From NCBI GenBank assembly GCA_022779345.1, contig JALFTG010000004.1, forward strand, positions 1-40,235: 40,235 nucleotides of DNA, given 5' to 3'. Both the position numbers and the translations under genes were made by a program. This document shows positions 1-8,427 of the stretch, one piece after another. This DNA is from Oscillospiraceae bacterium (GTDB lineage Bacteria > Bacillota > Clostridia > Oscillospirales > Oscillospiraceae). How positions within the stretch are numbered: the first letter of the stretch is position 1; each line of letters opens with the position of its first letter. Below the pieces are notes generated by a model that was not told where the DNA came from, did not search any database, and saw only the letters and a list, made by a program, of their open reading frames with translations.

Positions 1-63
1 TATCTGTTGTGGGTGACATTCGCGGCTTATCTGAACGCCGGGGTCTGGCTGCTGAACCGGTAA
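1..63 (+). CDS. tspO: TspO/MBR family protein, C-terminal end (partial)
   Basis: Frame 1 is open from the window edge to a TAA at 61-63 and gives 20 residues ending LNAGVWLLNR. The pattern WVTFAAYLN followed by a tryptophan and LNR is the last transmembrane helix of the TspO/peripheral benzodiazepine receptor family (tryptophan-rich sensory protein), a five-helix membrane protein that binds porphyrins. Only this tail is visible, so the call rests on a short but characteristic match. It is too short for the ORF track. It is followed by an 83-bp gap that carries a promoter candidate for the next gene. Confidence 0.75.
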   Translation, partial: YLLWVTFAAYLNAGVWLLNR

Positions 64-94
64 AGCAGGCTTTCATTTTCCCGGAACTTTGGTC

Positions 95-123
95 TGGTAA
101 AACGGTGCGTGCCGCGGTATAAT
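95..123 (+). promoter_or_regulatory. candidate sigma-A promoter for the VOC gene
   Basis: A perfect TATAAT lies at 118-123, 17 bp after a weak -35 (TGGTAA, 95-100). The predicted start of transcription is about 15 bp before the ribosome binding site of the VOC gene. The -10 is strong and the -35 matches only half of the consensus. Confidence 0.4.
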
Positions 124-146
124 GGGCCCAGACAGGAGGGAAGATT

Positions 147-518
147 ATGAAATTTCAATTTGCACACAACAATTTCAATGTAGTGGATCTGGACAAGTCC
201 CTGGCGTTCTATGACCAGGCGCTGGGTCTGAAAGAGACCCGCCGGTTCGAAGCGCCGGATGGGAGCTTCATTCTCAGCTACCTCAGCGACGGGGTCACCC
301 CCCACGAACTGGAGCTGACCTGGCTGCGGGATTTCGACAGGGACAGCTACAACCTGGGGGACAACGAGTTCCATCTGGCGCTGACCGTGGATGATATGGA
401 GGCCGCCCATCTGAAACACCTGGAAATGGGCTGCATCTGCTTTGAAAATCCCGACATGGGCATCTATTTCATCATAGACCCCGACGGCTACTGGATCGAA
501 ATCGTCCCCGCCAAATAA
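147..518 (+). CDS. VOC family metalloenzyme, glyoxalase I-like
   Basis: A 123-residue single-module vicinal oxygen chelate protein of the lactoylglutathione lyase (GloA) type. Four candidate metal ligands sit at the family positions: H7 (FAHNNF), E56 (HELELTW), H76 (EFHLALTV) and E118 (YWIEIV). The C-terminal DPDGYWIEIV is the classic ending. The family isomerises methylglyoxal-thiol adducts or carries out related metal-dependent chemistry; the exact substrate cannot be read from the sequence. The ATG at 147 has the ribosome binding site AGGAGGG at good spacing. The gene stands alone between tspO and a terminator and converges on the SDR gene. Confidence 0.85.
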   Translation: MKFQFAHNNFNVVDLDKSLAFYDQALGLKETRRFEAPDGSFILSYLSDGVTPHELELTWLRDFDRDSYNLGDNEFHLALTVDDMEAAHLKHLEMGCICFENPDMGIYFIIDPDGYWIEIVPAK

Positions 519-520
519 AA

Positions 521-553
521 AATCCCGGTTCAGTGAGAACCGGGATTTTTTTA
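521..553. terminator. bidirectional rho-independent terminator
   Basis: A perfect 10-bp stem (AATCCCGGTT / AACCGGGATT) with a 7-nt loop begins 3 bp after the VOC stop codon. It is flanked by an A-run before and a T-run after, so it can work for the VOC gene on the plus strand and for the SDR gene on the minus strand. Confidence 0.9.
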
Positions 554-561
554 TTTCACAG

Positions 562-617
562 CTTCGCAGAATTTGCGCCCGCAGCCCCTCATTGGAAAGG
601 CCGCAGGCCTTTTCAAT
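562..617. repeat. dispersed hairpin element, shortened copy A
   Basis: It starts with CTTCGCAGAATTTGCG, which matches the start of the two full copies near 30.7 and 38.5 kb. It then jumps from the loop of hairpin 1 straight to GCCCCTCATT and the last hairpin (591-602 pairs with 606-617, 12 bp with one G-T). The junction lies at a CGCA that occurs at both break points in the full copy C, so this looks like an internal deletion between short direct repeats. It sits directly downstream of the SDR stop codon. Confidence 0.7.
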
Positions 618-623
618 GACTGT

Positions 624-1397
624 TCAGAGGTAGCACCCGCAGTCGCAGTCGATGGACTGGCCGGTGATGGTGCGAGACTCATCGGAGGCCAGGAACAGCA
701 GGATGTTGGCTACATCGATGTCCTTGCAGATACCGGCAGCCAGGTCGGAGTGACGGTTGATGATATCATAGAACTCGCCGGCGGCCCGGGAGCGTTCTTC
801 CTTCAGACTGGTGCGGGTCATGGGAGTCCACACGGTACCGGGGCAGACGCAGTTGGCCCGGATGCCCTGGCCCACAAACCGCAGAGCAATATGCCGGGTC
901 ATGGAGATAATGGCGCCCTTGGACGCAGAGTACACCACGCCGCCGCAGCCGCGCTCGGCGGACACGGAGGCGATGGACACGATGTTGCCGCTGTGCTGCT
1001 CCTGCATATACTTGCAGGCTTCCCGGGTGATGGACATAGTACCCTTCACATTGATCTTGGTGACAAAATCATAGTCGGAATCCGTGAATTCCTCAATGGG
1101 CTTCAGGCCCTTTTCCAGCACGCCGGCGCAGTTGACCAGCACATCGATCCGGCCGTATGTATCCACTGTCAGCTTCATCAGTTTGGCGTTGTCCTCAGGG
1201 TTCGTGATGTCGCCCTTCACGAAGATCGCCTCACCGCCAAAGGACTTGATCAGTTCCAACAGCTTGTCCCGGTTGGAGTCTCCCACATCGGTCAGCACAA
1301 CTTTTGCGCCTTCCCGGGCAAACACCTCACCCGTCTTCATCCCGATGCCGGAGTTACCGCCGGTCACGACACATACTTTGCCATCCAGTCTTCCCAT
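624..1397 (-). CDS. SDR family NAD(P)-dependent oxidoreductase
   Basis: A 257-residue classical short-chain dehydrogenase/reductase. Visible motifs are the Rossmann TGGNSGIG (12-19), NCAG (89-92), the active-site Asn in INVKG (116), Ser in the IASVS segment (about 144), and YSASK (Y156, K160). An acidic residue after beta-2 (TDVGD, D37) suggests NAD preference, which is inference. The substrate is unknown. The C-terminus reads TGQSIDCDCGCYL where most relatives have a VDGGY-like ending, so three cysteines replace usual residues. The ATG at 1397 has TGGAGG upstream. It stands alone between ftsZ and the converging VOC gene. Confidence 0.9.
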   Translation of the reverse strand: MGRLDGKVCVVTGGNSGIGMKTGEVFAREGAKVVLTDVGDSNRDKLLELIKSFGGEAIFVKGDITNPEDNAKLMKLTVDTYGRIDVLVNCAGVLEKGLKPIEEFTDSDYDFVTKINVKGTMSITREACKYMQEQHSGNIVSIASVSAERGCGGVVYSASKGAIISMTRHIALRFVGQGIRANCVCPGTVWTPMTRTSLKEERSRAAGEFYDIINRHSDLAAGICKDIDVANILLFLASDESRTITGQSIDCDCGCYL

Positions 1398-1459
1398 AAA
1401 ACTTCCTCCAGATTATTTTTATTTTTACGATTTCTCTCCAAAAAATCGATAGCGCTCAG

Positions 1460-1491
1460 GTGGCACTATCAGCAGGGGCTGACAGTGCCAC
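1460..1491 (-). repeat. 13-bp inverted repeat between ftsZ and the SDR gene
   Basis: GTGGCACTATCAG (1460-1472) faces CTGACAGTGCCAC (1479-1491). All 13 positions pair on the minus-strand RNA if one G-U is allowed. It lies about 70 bp past the ftsZ stop and 60 bp before the SDR start. No U-run follows at once; the nearest T-run is about 15 nt further on. It may be an atypical ftsZ terminator, an mRNA 3' stabiliser, or an operator for the SDR gene. The rest of 1398-1562 shows nothing convincing. Confidence 0.5.
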
Positions 1492-1562
1492 AAATATCCA
1501 AATGGTGTTTGATTGAAAAAGGGAAATGCTGTCCCCGGCCTGGGGGGATGGGTGTGCTCTGT

Positions 1563-2684
<1,122 letters not shown>

Positions 2685-2697
2685 AGAGATGCCTCCC

Positions 2698-2721
2698 CGT
2701 GTGATTTTTCGTGTGATTTTT
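2698..2721 (-). repeat. perfect 12-bp tandem repeat upstream of ftsZ
   Basis: CGTGTGATTTTT occurs twice without a gap (2698-2709 and 2710-2721). On the ftsZ mRNA strand this reads AAAAATCACACG twice, ending right at the ribosome binding site. The position suggests a role in translation start or a protein site, or simple replication slippage. Confidence 0.85.
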
Positions 2722-2789
2722 ATATTCTAAATGGCATATATATCAATAGATATAATATTGCCGGAATCTGCTGATATTAACATTAAGTT

Positions 2790-2818
2790 ATTCTATTCTA
2801 TTTTTCAGATTTGGTCAA
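2790..2818 (-). promoter_or_regulatory. candidate sigma-A promoter of ftsZ
   Basis: Minus-strand TTGACC (2813-2818), 17 bp, TAGAAT (2790-2795). It lies downstream of the ftsQ terminator and gives ftsZ its own transcript with a leader of about 100 nt. An AT-rich imperfect palindrome (GGCATATATATC facing GATATAATATTGCC) lies in that leader. Confidence 0.65.
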
Positions 2819-2848
2819 TATTTTTTTGTTAATATTTGAAACTTCCGG

Positions 2849-2885
2849 AAAAAAGCCGCCGGAAACCTCACCGGGAGGTCTCCGG
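2849..2885 (-). terminator. terminator after ftsQ
   Basis: On the minus strand, an 11-bp stem (CCGGAGACCTC pairing with GAGGTTTCCGG, one G-U) is followed by CGG and six T. It starts about 34 bp after the ftsQ stop and closes the mraZ-to-ftsQ unit before ftsZ. Confidence 0.85.
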
Positions 2886-2918
2886 ACATCAGATTATTGA
2901 CAGCGGGCCGGGTGGGGC

Positions 2919-3710
2919 TCACGCGGGCATGAAATGGGCTTTGTTTTCCCCGGCGAGGGACAGGTCGATGGTGCCGGTATCCCCGGCGGTCAGCTGTGCC
3001 ACGGCGCTGAGCAGAATGCCGAATTTCTTCTCCGTATCCTCCTGGGAGCCCAGCTTCACCGTGAAGCGGCCCTCATAGGTGAAGGTTGGATTGGCAACGG
3101 AGGTGATGTCCAGATTCGTCACCTTCTCCCGCAGGTCCCGGACCTCGATCTCCGTAAGAATTTCCTTCAGATAGGACACCTTGGGGGCGTCCTCCGTGCC
3201 GGGGGCGATGATCTCGCCCACTTTCGGCTCAATGGGTTCCAGTCCCGTCACCCGGATGACGCCCTCCGCCTCCGCTTCCGTGATGCTGCCCATGAGTTTG
3301 CCCGTCCGGTCAATCATCCACAGTTCCGTCCCGGCGCTCACACAGGCGATGGGGTTGCTCTCGGTGACGGTGATGACCACTTTATCCGGCAGAATCCGGG
3401 AGATATCCTCCACCACCTGGACATAGGGCAGACGGTTGATGATGCGGCTGCCCACGGCGATCTTGTTGATGAAAAACAGGTTATCCCCCGTGTCGATGCC
3501 GGAGGCCTCGATGATCTCCTCGTCCGTATAGATGGCGTTGCCCTCCACCCGGATTTCGTTCACCTTGAAAAACACGCTCATCGCCAGGATCAGCGACAGG
3601 CAGATCAGCACGAAGGCCACGGGGGCAAACAGCGGACTGCGCTTGCGGACCTTGCTCCGCCCGGTATAATCTCCCGCCTGACGGCGGTCCGGCTTCTTCT
3701 CTTTTGCCAT
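2919..3710 (-). CDS. ftsQ: cell division protein FtsQ/DivIB
   Basis: A 263-residue bitopic membrane protein of the divisome. A basic cytoplasmic head is followed by one transmembrane helix (about 31-50, FAPVAFVLICLSLIL), then a POTRA domain starting VNEIRVEGNAIYTDEEI, and the FtsQ/DivIB domain. It links FtsL and the septal peptidoglycan machinery. The ORF track opens at 3788, but that extends into murA; the ATG at 3710 has AAAGGAAG upstream and begins MAKEKK. It follows murA after 19 bp and is the last gene of the dcw transcript before a terminator. Confidence 0.93.
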   Translation of the reverse strand: MAKEKKPDRRQAGDYTGRSKVRKRSPLFAPVAFVLICLSLILAMSVFFKVNEIRVEGNAIYTDEEIIEASGIDTGDNLFFINKIAVGSRIINRLPYVQVVEDISRILPDKVVITVTESNPIACVSAGTELWMIDRTGKLMGSITEAEAEGVIRVTGLEPIEPKVGEIIAPGTEDAPKVSYLKEILTEIEVRDLREKVTNLDITSVANPTFTYEGRFTVKLGSQEDTEKKFGILLSAVAQLTAGDTGTIDLSLAGENKAHFMPA

Positions 3711-3729
3711 GGAAGTCTTCCTTTCGGAT

Positions 3730-4983
3730 TCAGTCTGAATATGTAATGTCCGCGCCAAGGGCGCGCAGGATGCGGTCCAGATGTTCATAGCCCCGGGTAA
3801 TCAGGTCCCGGTCCACGATCTCGGTCTCCCCTTCCGCGGTGAGACCCGCCACGATCAGCGCCGCGCCGCCCCGCAGGTCCATGGCCGTGACGGCGGCGCC
3901 GGTGAGGACTGGCACGCCGGTGACTAGCGCGGTGCGGTCATCCACCCGGATGTCGGCCCCCAGCTTCATCAGCTCCCTCGTGTGCCGCAGGCGGCCGGAG
4001 AAGATGGTCTCCCGGAACTCCGTGACTCCTTCCGCCTTCAGGCAGGCGGCCAGCAGCACCGGCTGGGCATCCGTGGGAAAGCCCGGATATGGCCGGGTCT
4101 CGATGACCCCCGGGGAGCGCAGGCAGCCGTCTGAGGTCAGGCGCACAGTGTTCCGCCCGGTCTGGATGCCGCAGCCCATGGAAAACAGGGCGTCCGTCAC
4201 CGTGTCCAGATGTTCCGGCACCACCTGCCGGACGGTCACATCCCCGCCGCAGGCCGCGGCGGCGCACAGGATCGTAGCCCCGGCAATGCGGTCGGGCATG
4301 ACGGAATAGGTCACTTCCTCCCGGGGCGTCATCCCCCGGATGCGGACGGTGTCCGTCCCGGCTCCGGTGATTTCCGCGCCCATGGCACGGAGGAAATTCT
4401 GGAGATCCCCGATCTCCGGTTCCCGGGCGGCGCCGGTGATGACGGTCTCCCCTGCTGCGGCGCAGGCTGCCAGCAGGGCATTTTCCGTGGCCCCCACGCT
4501 GGGGGTGGGAAAATGGATGTGCCCGCCGCGGAGCCGGGGCGCCCGGCAGGCGATGGTCTCATCGGTGACGGTGATCTCCCCGCCCAGGGTCTCCAGCGCC
4601 CGCAGATGCAGGTCCACCGGCCGGGGACCCAGCATACAGCCGCCGGGCATGGACACGCAGCCTGCGCCGAACCGGGCCGTCATGGCCCCCAGGAACAGGA
4701 CGGACGAGCGCATCCGGGTCATCAGCTCCGGCGGCACCGGATTCAGCCGGGCCGGACGGGAATCCACCGTCACCCGGTTTCCGTCCCGCTCCACCCGGCA
4801 GTCCAGACATTCCAGAATCCGCAGGGTGTTCTCCACATCCCGCAGCCGGGGCACATTCTCCAGCGTGGTCACACATCCGGTCACCAGGGCGGCAGACAGG
4901 ATGGGCAGGACGGCGTTTTTCGCCCCCTGGATGGTCACTTCACCGTACAGCCGGTCTCCCCCGTGTAGTTTCCAGATCCCCAT
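3730..4983 (-). CDS. murA: UDP-N-acetylglucosamine 1-carboxyvinyltransferase, first copy
   Basis: MurA moves enolpyruvate from PEP to UDP-GlcNAc, the committed step of peptidoglycan synthesis in the cytoplasm. The 417-residue protein has the N-terminal GEVTIQGAKNAVLP substrate loop and the PGGCMLGPRPVDLH loop with the catalytic, fosfomycin-target cysteine at about C116. The start is chosen at 4983 (MGIWKLHGG), with GGGGGA upstream; ATGs at 4989 and 5010 are possible. It takes the place usually held by murB or murC between murG and ftsQ. A second murA lies at 32.1-33.4 kb, so the genome has the two paralogues common in Firmicutes. Confidence 0.95.
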   Translation of the reverse strand: MGIWKLHGGDRLYGEVTIQGAKNAVLPILSAALVTGCVTTLENVPRLRDVENTLRILECLDCRVERDGNRVTVDSRPARLNPVPPELMTRMRSSVLFLGAMTARFGAGCVSMPGGCMLGPRPVDLHLRALETLGGEITVTDETIACRAPRLRGGHIHFPTPSVGATENALLAACAAAGETVITGAAREPEIGDLQNFLRAMGAEITGAGTDTVRIRGMTPREEVTYSVMPDRIAGATILCAAAACGGDVTVRQVVPEHLDTVTDALFSMGCGIQTGRNTVRLTSDGCLRSPGVIETRPYPGFPTDAQPVLLAACLKAEGVTEFRETIFSGRLRHTRELMKLGADIRVDDRTALVTGVPVLTGAAVTAMDLRGGAALIVAGLTAEGETEIVDRDLITRGYEHLDRILRALGADITYSD

Positions 4984-5067
4984 AATCATTCCCCCGCACA
5001 CCAGAATCATGCCATATTATGCGGGAAAACCCTCCGGTGTCTCTGAAAAATGGGGGGCGGGGACAGT

Positions 5068-6195
5068 TCAGGCCTTGCCGGCCAGATCCAGCACCACATC
5101 CGTGATGCGCTCGGTGGCATCGGACACGGCGCAGGCGCGCATGCACCGCTCCATCTCCTCCAGCCGGGCACGGTCGTGGATCAGGTCCAGAACCGTTTTC
5201 TTCAGGGTGTCGGCGGACAGGCCCGGCTCCGTGAGCACCACGGCGCCGCCGGCCTTTTCCAGCACCCGGGCGTTTTTCTCCTGATGGTTGTTGGTCACAT
5301 TGGGACTGGGCACCAGCACGGCGGGCTTGCCCATCATGGCCAGTTCCGACAGCGTGGAGGCACCGGCCCGGCACAGCACCAGGTCCGCCGCCGCCATCAC
5401 CCGGGACATATCATAGATGTACGGGCGCACATCAAAACCCTGCTGGATGAAGCCGCCGGGACATTCCGCCTTCAGCCGGGTGAGCATCTCTTCATACCGC
5501 TCCGTTCCCGCGGAATGGATCAGGCAGAAGTCCGCGTCATTGTGGGTATCGGTGATGAAATCCGCCATGAGTTCGTTCATGCGCTGGGCACCCAGAGACC
5601 CCCACACGGACACCACCAGCGGCTTGTCCGGATCAATGCCCAGCTCCGCTTTGGCGGCGGATTTGGAGTAGGTGCGGAAATCGCCCCGGACCGGTGTGCC
5701 GGTGACGGCGACTTTGTCCGGGTTTTTATACCCGTCCCGGCTCTCCTCGAAGCCCACCATCATCCGGTCCACATGGCCCGCCAGCATTTTCGTGGTCAGA
5801 CCGGGCACGGCGTTGGACTCGTGGAGCACCGTGGGGATACCCAGTTTCTGGGCCGCCCGGAGCACGGGATAGCATACATAGCCGCCAGTGCCCACCACCA
5901 CATCCGGCTGGAATTCCCGGATGATCTTTTTGGATTCCGACAGGGACACCACCACATTTCTGGCCGTGGCCAGATTGTGGCGGATGCCCTCCAGGTTCAG
6001 TTTCCGCTGGAGGTTCGTGATCTCCACGGTGCGGATTTCATATCCCGCCCGGGGCACCAGGTCCTCCTCCATCCGGCCCCGGGCACCTACAAACAGGATG
6101 CCGCATTCAGGCATCAGCTCCCGCAGCCGGCCGGCCACCGCAATGGCCGGATTGATATGTCCCGCGGTCCCGCCGCAGGCAAACAGAAAGTTCAT
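5068..6195 (-). CDS. murG: MurG, lipid II-forming GlcNAc transferase
   Basis: A 375-residue GT28 glycosyltransferase that adds GlcNAc from UDP-GlcNAc to lipid I on the inner membrane face. The N-terminal GGTAGHINPAIAVA loop, the GTGGYVCYP segment, and the C-terminal donor-binding stretch (CRAGASTLSELAMMGKPAVLVP) are diagnostic. A TTG six bases upstream (6201) is the ORF-track start. The ATG at 6195 is better spaced from the TAGG that overlaps the ftsW stop codon. It is followed by murA after 84 bp. Confidence 0.97.
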   Translation of the reverse strand: MNFLFACGGTAGHINPAIAVAGRLRELMPECGILFVGARGRMEEDLVPRAGYEIRTVEITNLQRKLNLEGIRHNLATARNVVVSLSESKKIIREFQPDVVVGTGGYVCYPVLRAAQKLGIPTVLHESNAVPGLTTKMLAGHVDRMMVGFEESRDGYKNPDKVAVTGTPVRGDFRTYSKSAAKAELGIDPDKPLVVSVWGSLGAQRMNELMADFITDTHNDADFCLIHSAGTERYEEMLTRLKAECPGGFIQQGFDVRPYIYDMSRVMAAADLVLCRAGASTLSELAMMGKPAVLVPSPNVTNNHQEKNARVLEKAGGAVVLTEPGLSADTLKKTVLDLIHDRARLEEMERCMRACAVSDATERITDVVLDLAGKA

Positions 6196-6204
6196 ACGCA
6201 ATGC

Positions 6205-7389
6205 CTACACTTTCGATGGTTTTTTCTTCTTTCGTTCCGCCGGTGTTGTCGGGATATCCCGGGAAATACTCAACAGGATGCCCATTTCTGCCAGCTCGAT
6301 CCACAAAGCCGTGCCGCCGTAGCTGAAAAACGGCAGCGAGATGCCGGTACAGGGGATGGTATTGGTCACCACCGCCACATTCAGGATCACCTGCATGGCC
6401 AGCAGGGTGGAAATGCCCGTGGCCACCAGGAAGCTGTACCGGTCCCGGCAGTGCATGGCAATCCAGTACCCCCGGGTGATGAGCAGGGCAAACAGGATCA
6501 GGATGATCACCGCGCCCACAAACCCCAGTTCCTCGCATACCACAGCAAAGATGAAGTCGTTGTGTTCCTCCGGCAGATACAGGTTCTTCTGCCGGCTCTG
6601 GCCCAGGCCCAGGCCGAACATCCCGCCGGAACCGATGGCGTACAGGGACTGGACGATCTGATAGCCATCTCCCTGGAGATTGGAAAAGGGGTCCTGCCAG
6701 GTCTGGATACGGGTGGACATATAGGGGAACACCTTCGTGATGATCAGAAAGGCGCCGCCCAACACGCCGATGCCGGCCACGAACCAGAACAGCCGCGTCC
6801 CGCCCACGAACATCATCACTGCGCCGATGCCGAAGATGATGATGGTGGCGGACATATGGGGTTCCAGCACCAGCAGCACGCCCAGCACACCCAGAATGAC
6901 CGCAAAGGGCACGATACCGTATTTGAAGGTTCCCATATTGTTTCTGAACCGGCAGATCATGTCCGCGAATACCAGAATCACCGCCAGCTTGGCAAATTCC
7001 GAGGGCTGGATCGTCTGGCCGCCGGGGAGCTGGATCCACCGGCGCACGCCGCTGCCCGTGCCCACGCCGATGATCAGCACCAGCATCAGCAGCACGATGG
7101 TGCCCAGCAGCAACGGATAGCAGAACCGGCGGTACAGGCTGATGGGGAACTTGGAGGCGAAGAACATGATGATCACGCCGCTGACAGCAAAAATCAGCTG
7201 CCGGGTGAAGTAATAGGTGGCGTTGCCGTTCTCTGTGTAGTATGCCCGCACATAGCTGGCGGACAGCACCATGATGACGCCGATGGTCAGCAGCAGAATC
7301 GTCAGGGCCGCAAAGGGCACATCCAGTGCGCCGCGGCCGATAGAAGCGTCTGTGGAATAGTCACGAAGCCGGCTTTCCGGGTATTCCAT
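6205..7389 (-). CDS. ftsW: FtsW/SpoVE peptidoglycan glycosyltransferase
   Basis: A 394-residue SEDS-family polytopic membrane protein that polymerises lipid II at the septum with its partner class B PBP. Ten membrane segments can be read. The conserved loop between them holds RRWIQLPGGQTIQPSEFAK, then EEHNDFIFAVVCEELGF, and near the end ISLPFFSYGGTALW. The start at 7389 has AAAGGAGG. Between mraY and ftsW there is no murD, which often sits here in Bacillus. Whether this is the division (FtsW) or sporulation (SpoVE) version cannot be told from sequence. It is the only SEDS gene in the cluster. Confidence 0.95.
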   Translation of the reverse strand: MEYPESRLRDYSTDASIGRGALDVPFAALTILLLTIGVIMVLSASYVRAYYTENGNATYYFTRQLIFAVSGVIIMFFASKFPISLYRRFCYPLLLGTIVLLMLVLIIGVGTGSGVRRWIQLPGGQTIQPSEFAKLAVILVFADMICRFRNNMGTFKYGIVPFAVILGVLGVLLVLEPHMSATIIIFGIGAVMMFVGGTRLFWFVAGIGVLGGAFLIITKVFPYMSTRIQTWQDPFSNLQGDGYQIVQSLYAIGSGGMFGLGLGQSRQKNLYLPEEHNDFIFAVVCEELGFVGAVIILILFALLITRGYWIAMHCRDRYSFLVATGISTLLAMQVILNVAVVTNTIPCTGISLPFFSYGGTALWIELAEMGILLSISRDIPTTPAERKKKKPSKV

Positions 7390-7413
7390 GCGCGTCCTCC
7401 TTTCCGGAAAGGG

Positions 7414-8427
7414 TCAGAATGTGAAGCGGTGCATGACGCCGAGGAAGGAAATCACGGCAAACACCGCGGAGGTGCCTCCGAACAGGCAGAACAGCTGTTT
7501 TTCCGTCCACTTGTGGCCGGTCCAGCCGCCCATTTCCAGGTGATGATGGAACGGGGCCATTTTGAACACCCGCTTGCCGCCGGAGAGCTTGAAGTAGCCC
7601 ACCTGGATGATGTCCGACAGGGTCTCAATGATGTAAACGATGCCCAGAGTGATCAGGATCAGGGGCATATCGTAGGCAAAGGCCAGTGCCGCCACCGCGC
7701 CGCCCAGGAACAGGGAGCCGGTGTCACCCATGAATACCTTGGCCGGATTGAAGTTATAGATCAGAAATCCCAGCAGGCCGCCGGCCAGGCCGGAGGCAAA
7801 CACGCCCATGGGGGTGTAGCTGTCCCCCCAGCAGAAGGTGACCACCACGAAAAACAGCATCACGGGAATGGTGGTGCCGGTGGCCAGACCGTCCACACCG
7901 TCCGTCAGATTCACGCTGTTGACAGTACCCACAATGATGAAGGCCGCCAGGATGAAATACACCGGCTCCGGGATGGAGACCGTCGTGTTCACAAAGGGGA
8001 TATACAGTTCGGTGCTGATGTACCCAAGAGAACGCATGAGCAGGATAAACACTACGGAGGCCGCCAGCTGGAGCAGGAACTTCTTCCCTGCCGTCAGGCC
8101 CAGATTCTGCTTGTGGCGCAGCTTCTCATAGTCATCCAGAAAGCCGATGGCGCCGAATACCAGGGCCAGCAGCAGGCACAGAATGTGGCCGTATTCCCCT
8201 TTTGCCAGGGCAGACCACCCCGCCGTCAGGCACGCCGCCGTCACACCCGCAATGAACATCAGTCCGCCCATGGTGGGGGTGCCGCTTTTGGACATATGCC
8301 AGCTGGGGCCGATCTCCTTGATCATCTGGCCCGCCTTGATCTTCCGCAGGAAGGGCACCAGAAAGGCCCCTACCACAGAGGATACGATGAATCCCACCAG
8401 AAATGCCATCATCAGTTTTGTTGTCAT
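7414..8427 (-). CDS. mraY: MraY, phospho-MurNAc-pentapeptide transferase
   Basis: A 337-residue polytopic enzyme that transfers phospho-MurNAc-pentapeptide to undecaprenyl phosphate, forming lipid I. Visible catalytic motifs are GFLDDYEK with the Asp pair (second cytoplasmic loop), NLTDGVDGLATG, FMGDTGSLFLGG, and the histidine motif PFHHHLEMGG. Its ATG overlaps the murE stop as ATGA (4 bp), so translation is probably coupled. The length is normal, with no oddities. Confidence 0.98.
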   Translation of the reverse strand: MTTKLMMAFLVGFIVSSVVGAFLVPFLRKIKAGQMIKEIGPSWHMSKSGTPTMGGLMFIAGVTAACLTAGWSALAKGEYGHILCLLLALVFGAIGFLDDYEKLRHKQNLGLTAGKKFLLQLAASVVFILLMRSLGYISTELYIPFVNTTVSIPEPVYFILAAFIIVGTVNSVNLTDGVDGLATGTTIPVMLFFVVVTFCWGDSYTPMGVFASGLAGGLLGFLIYNFNPAKVFMGDTGSLFLGGAVAALAFAYDMPLILITLGIVYIIETLSDIIQVGYFKLSGGKRVFKMAPFHHHLEMGGWTGHKWTEKQLFCLFGGTSAVFAVISFLGVMHRFTF

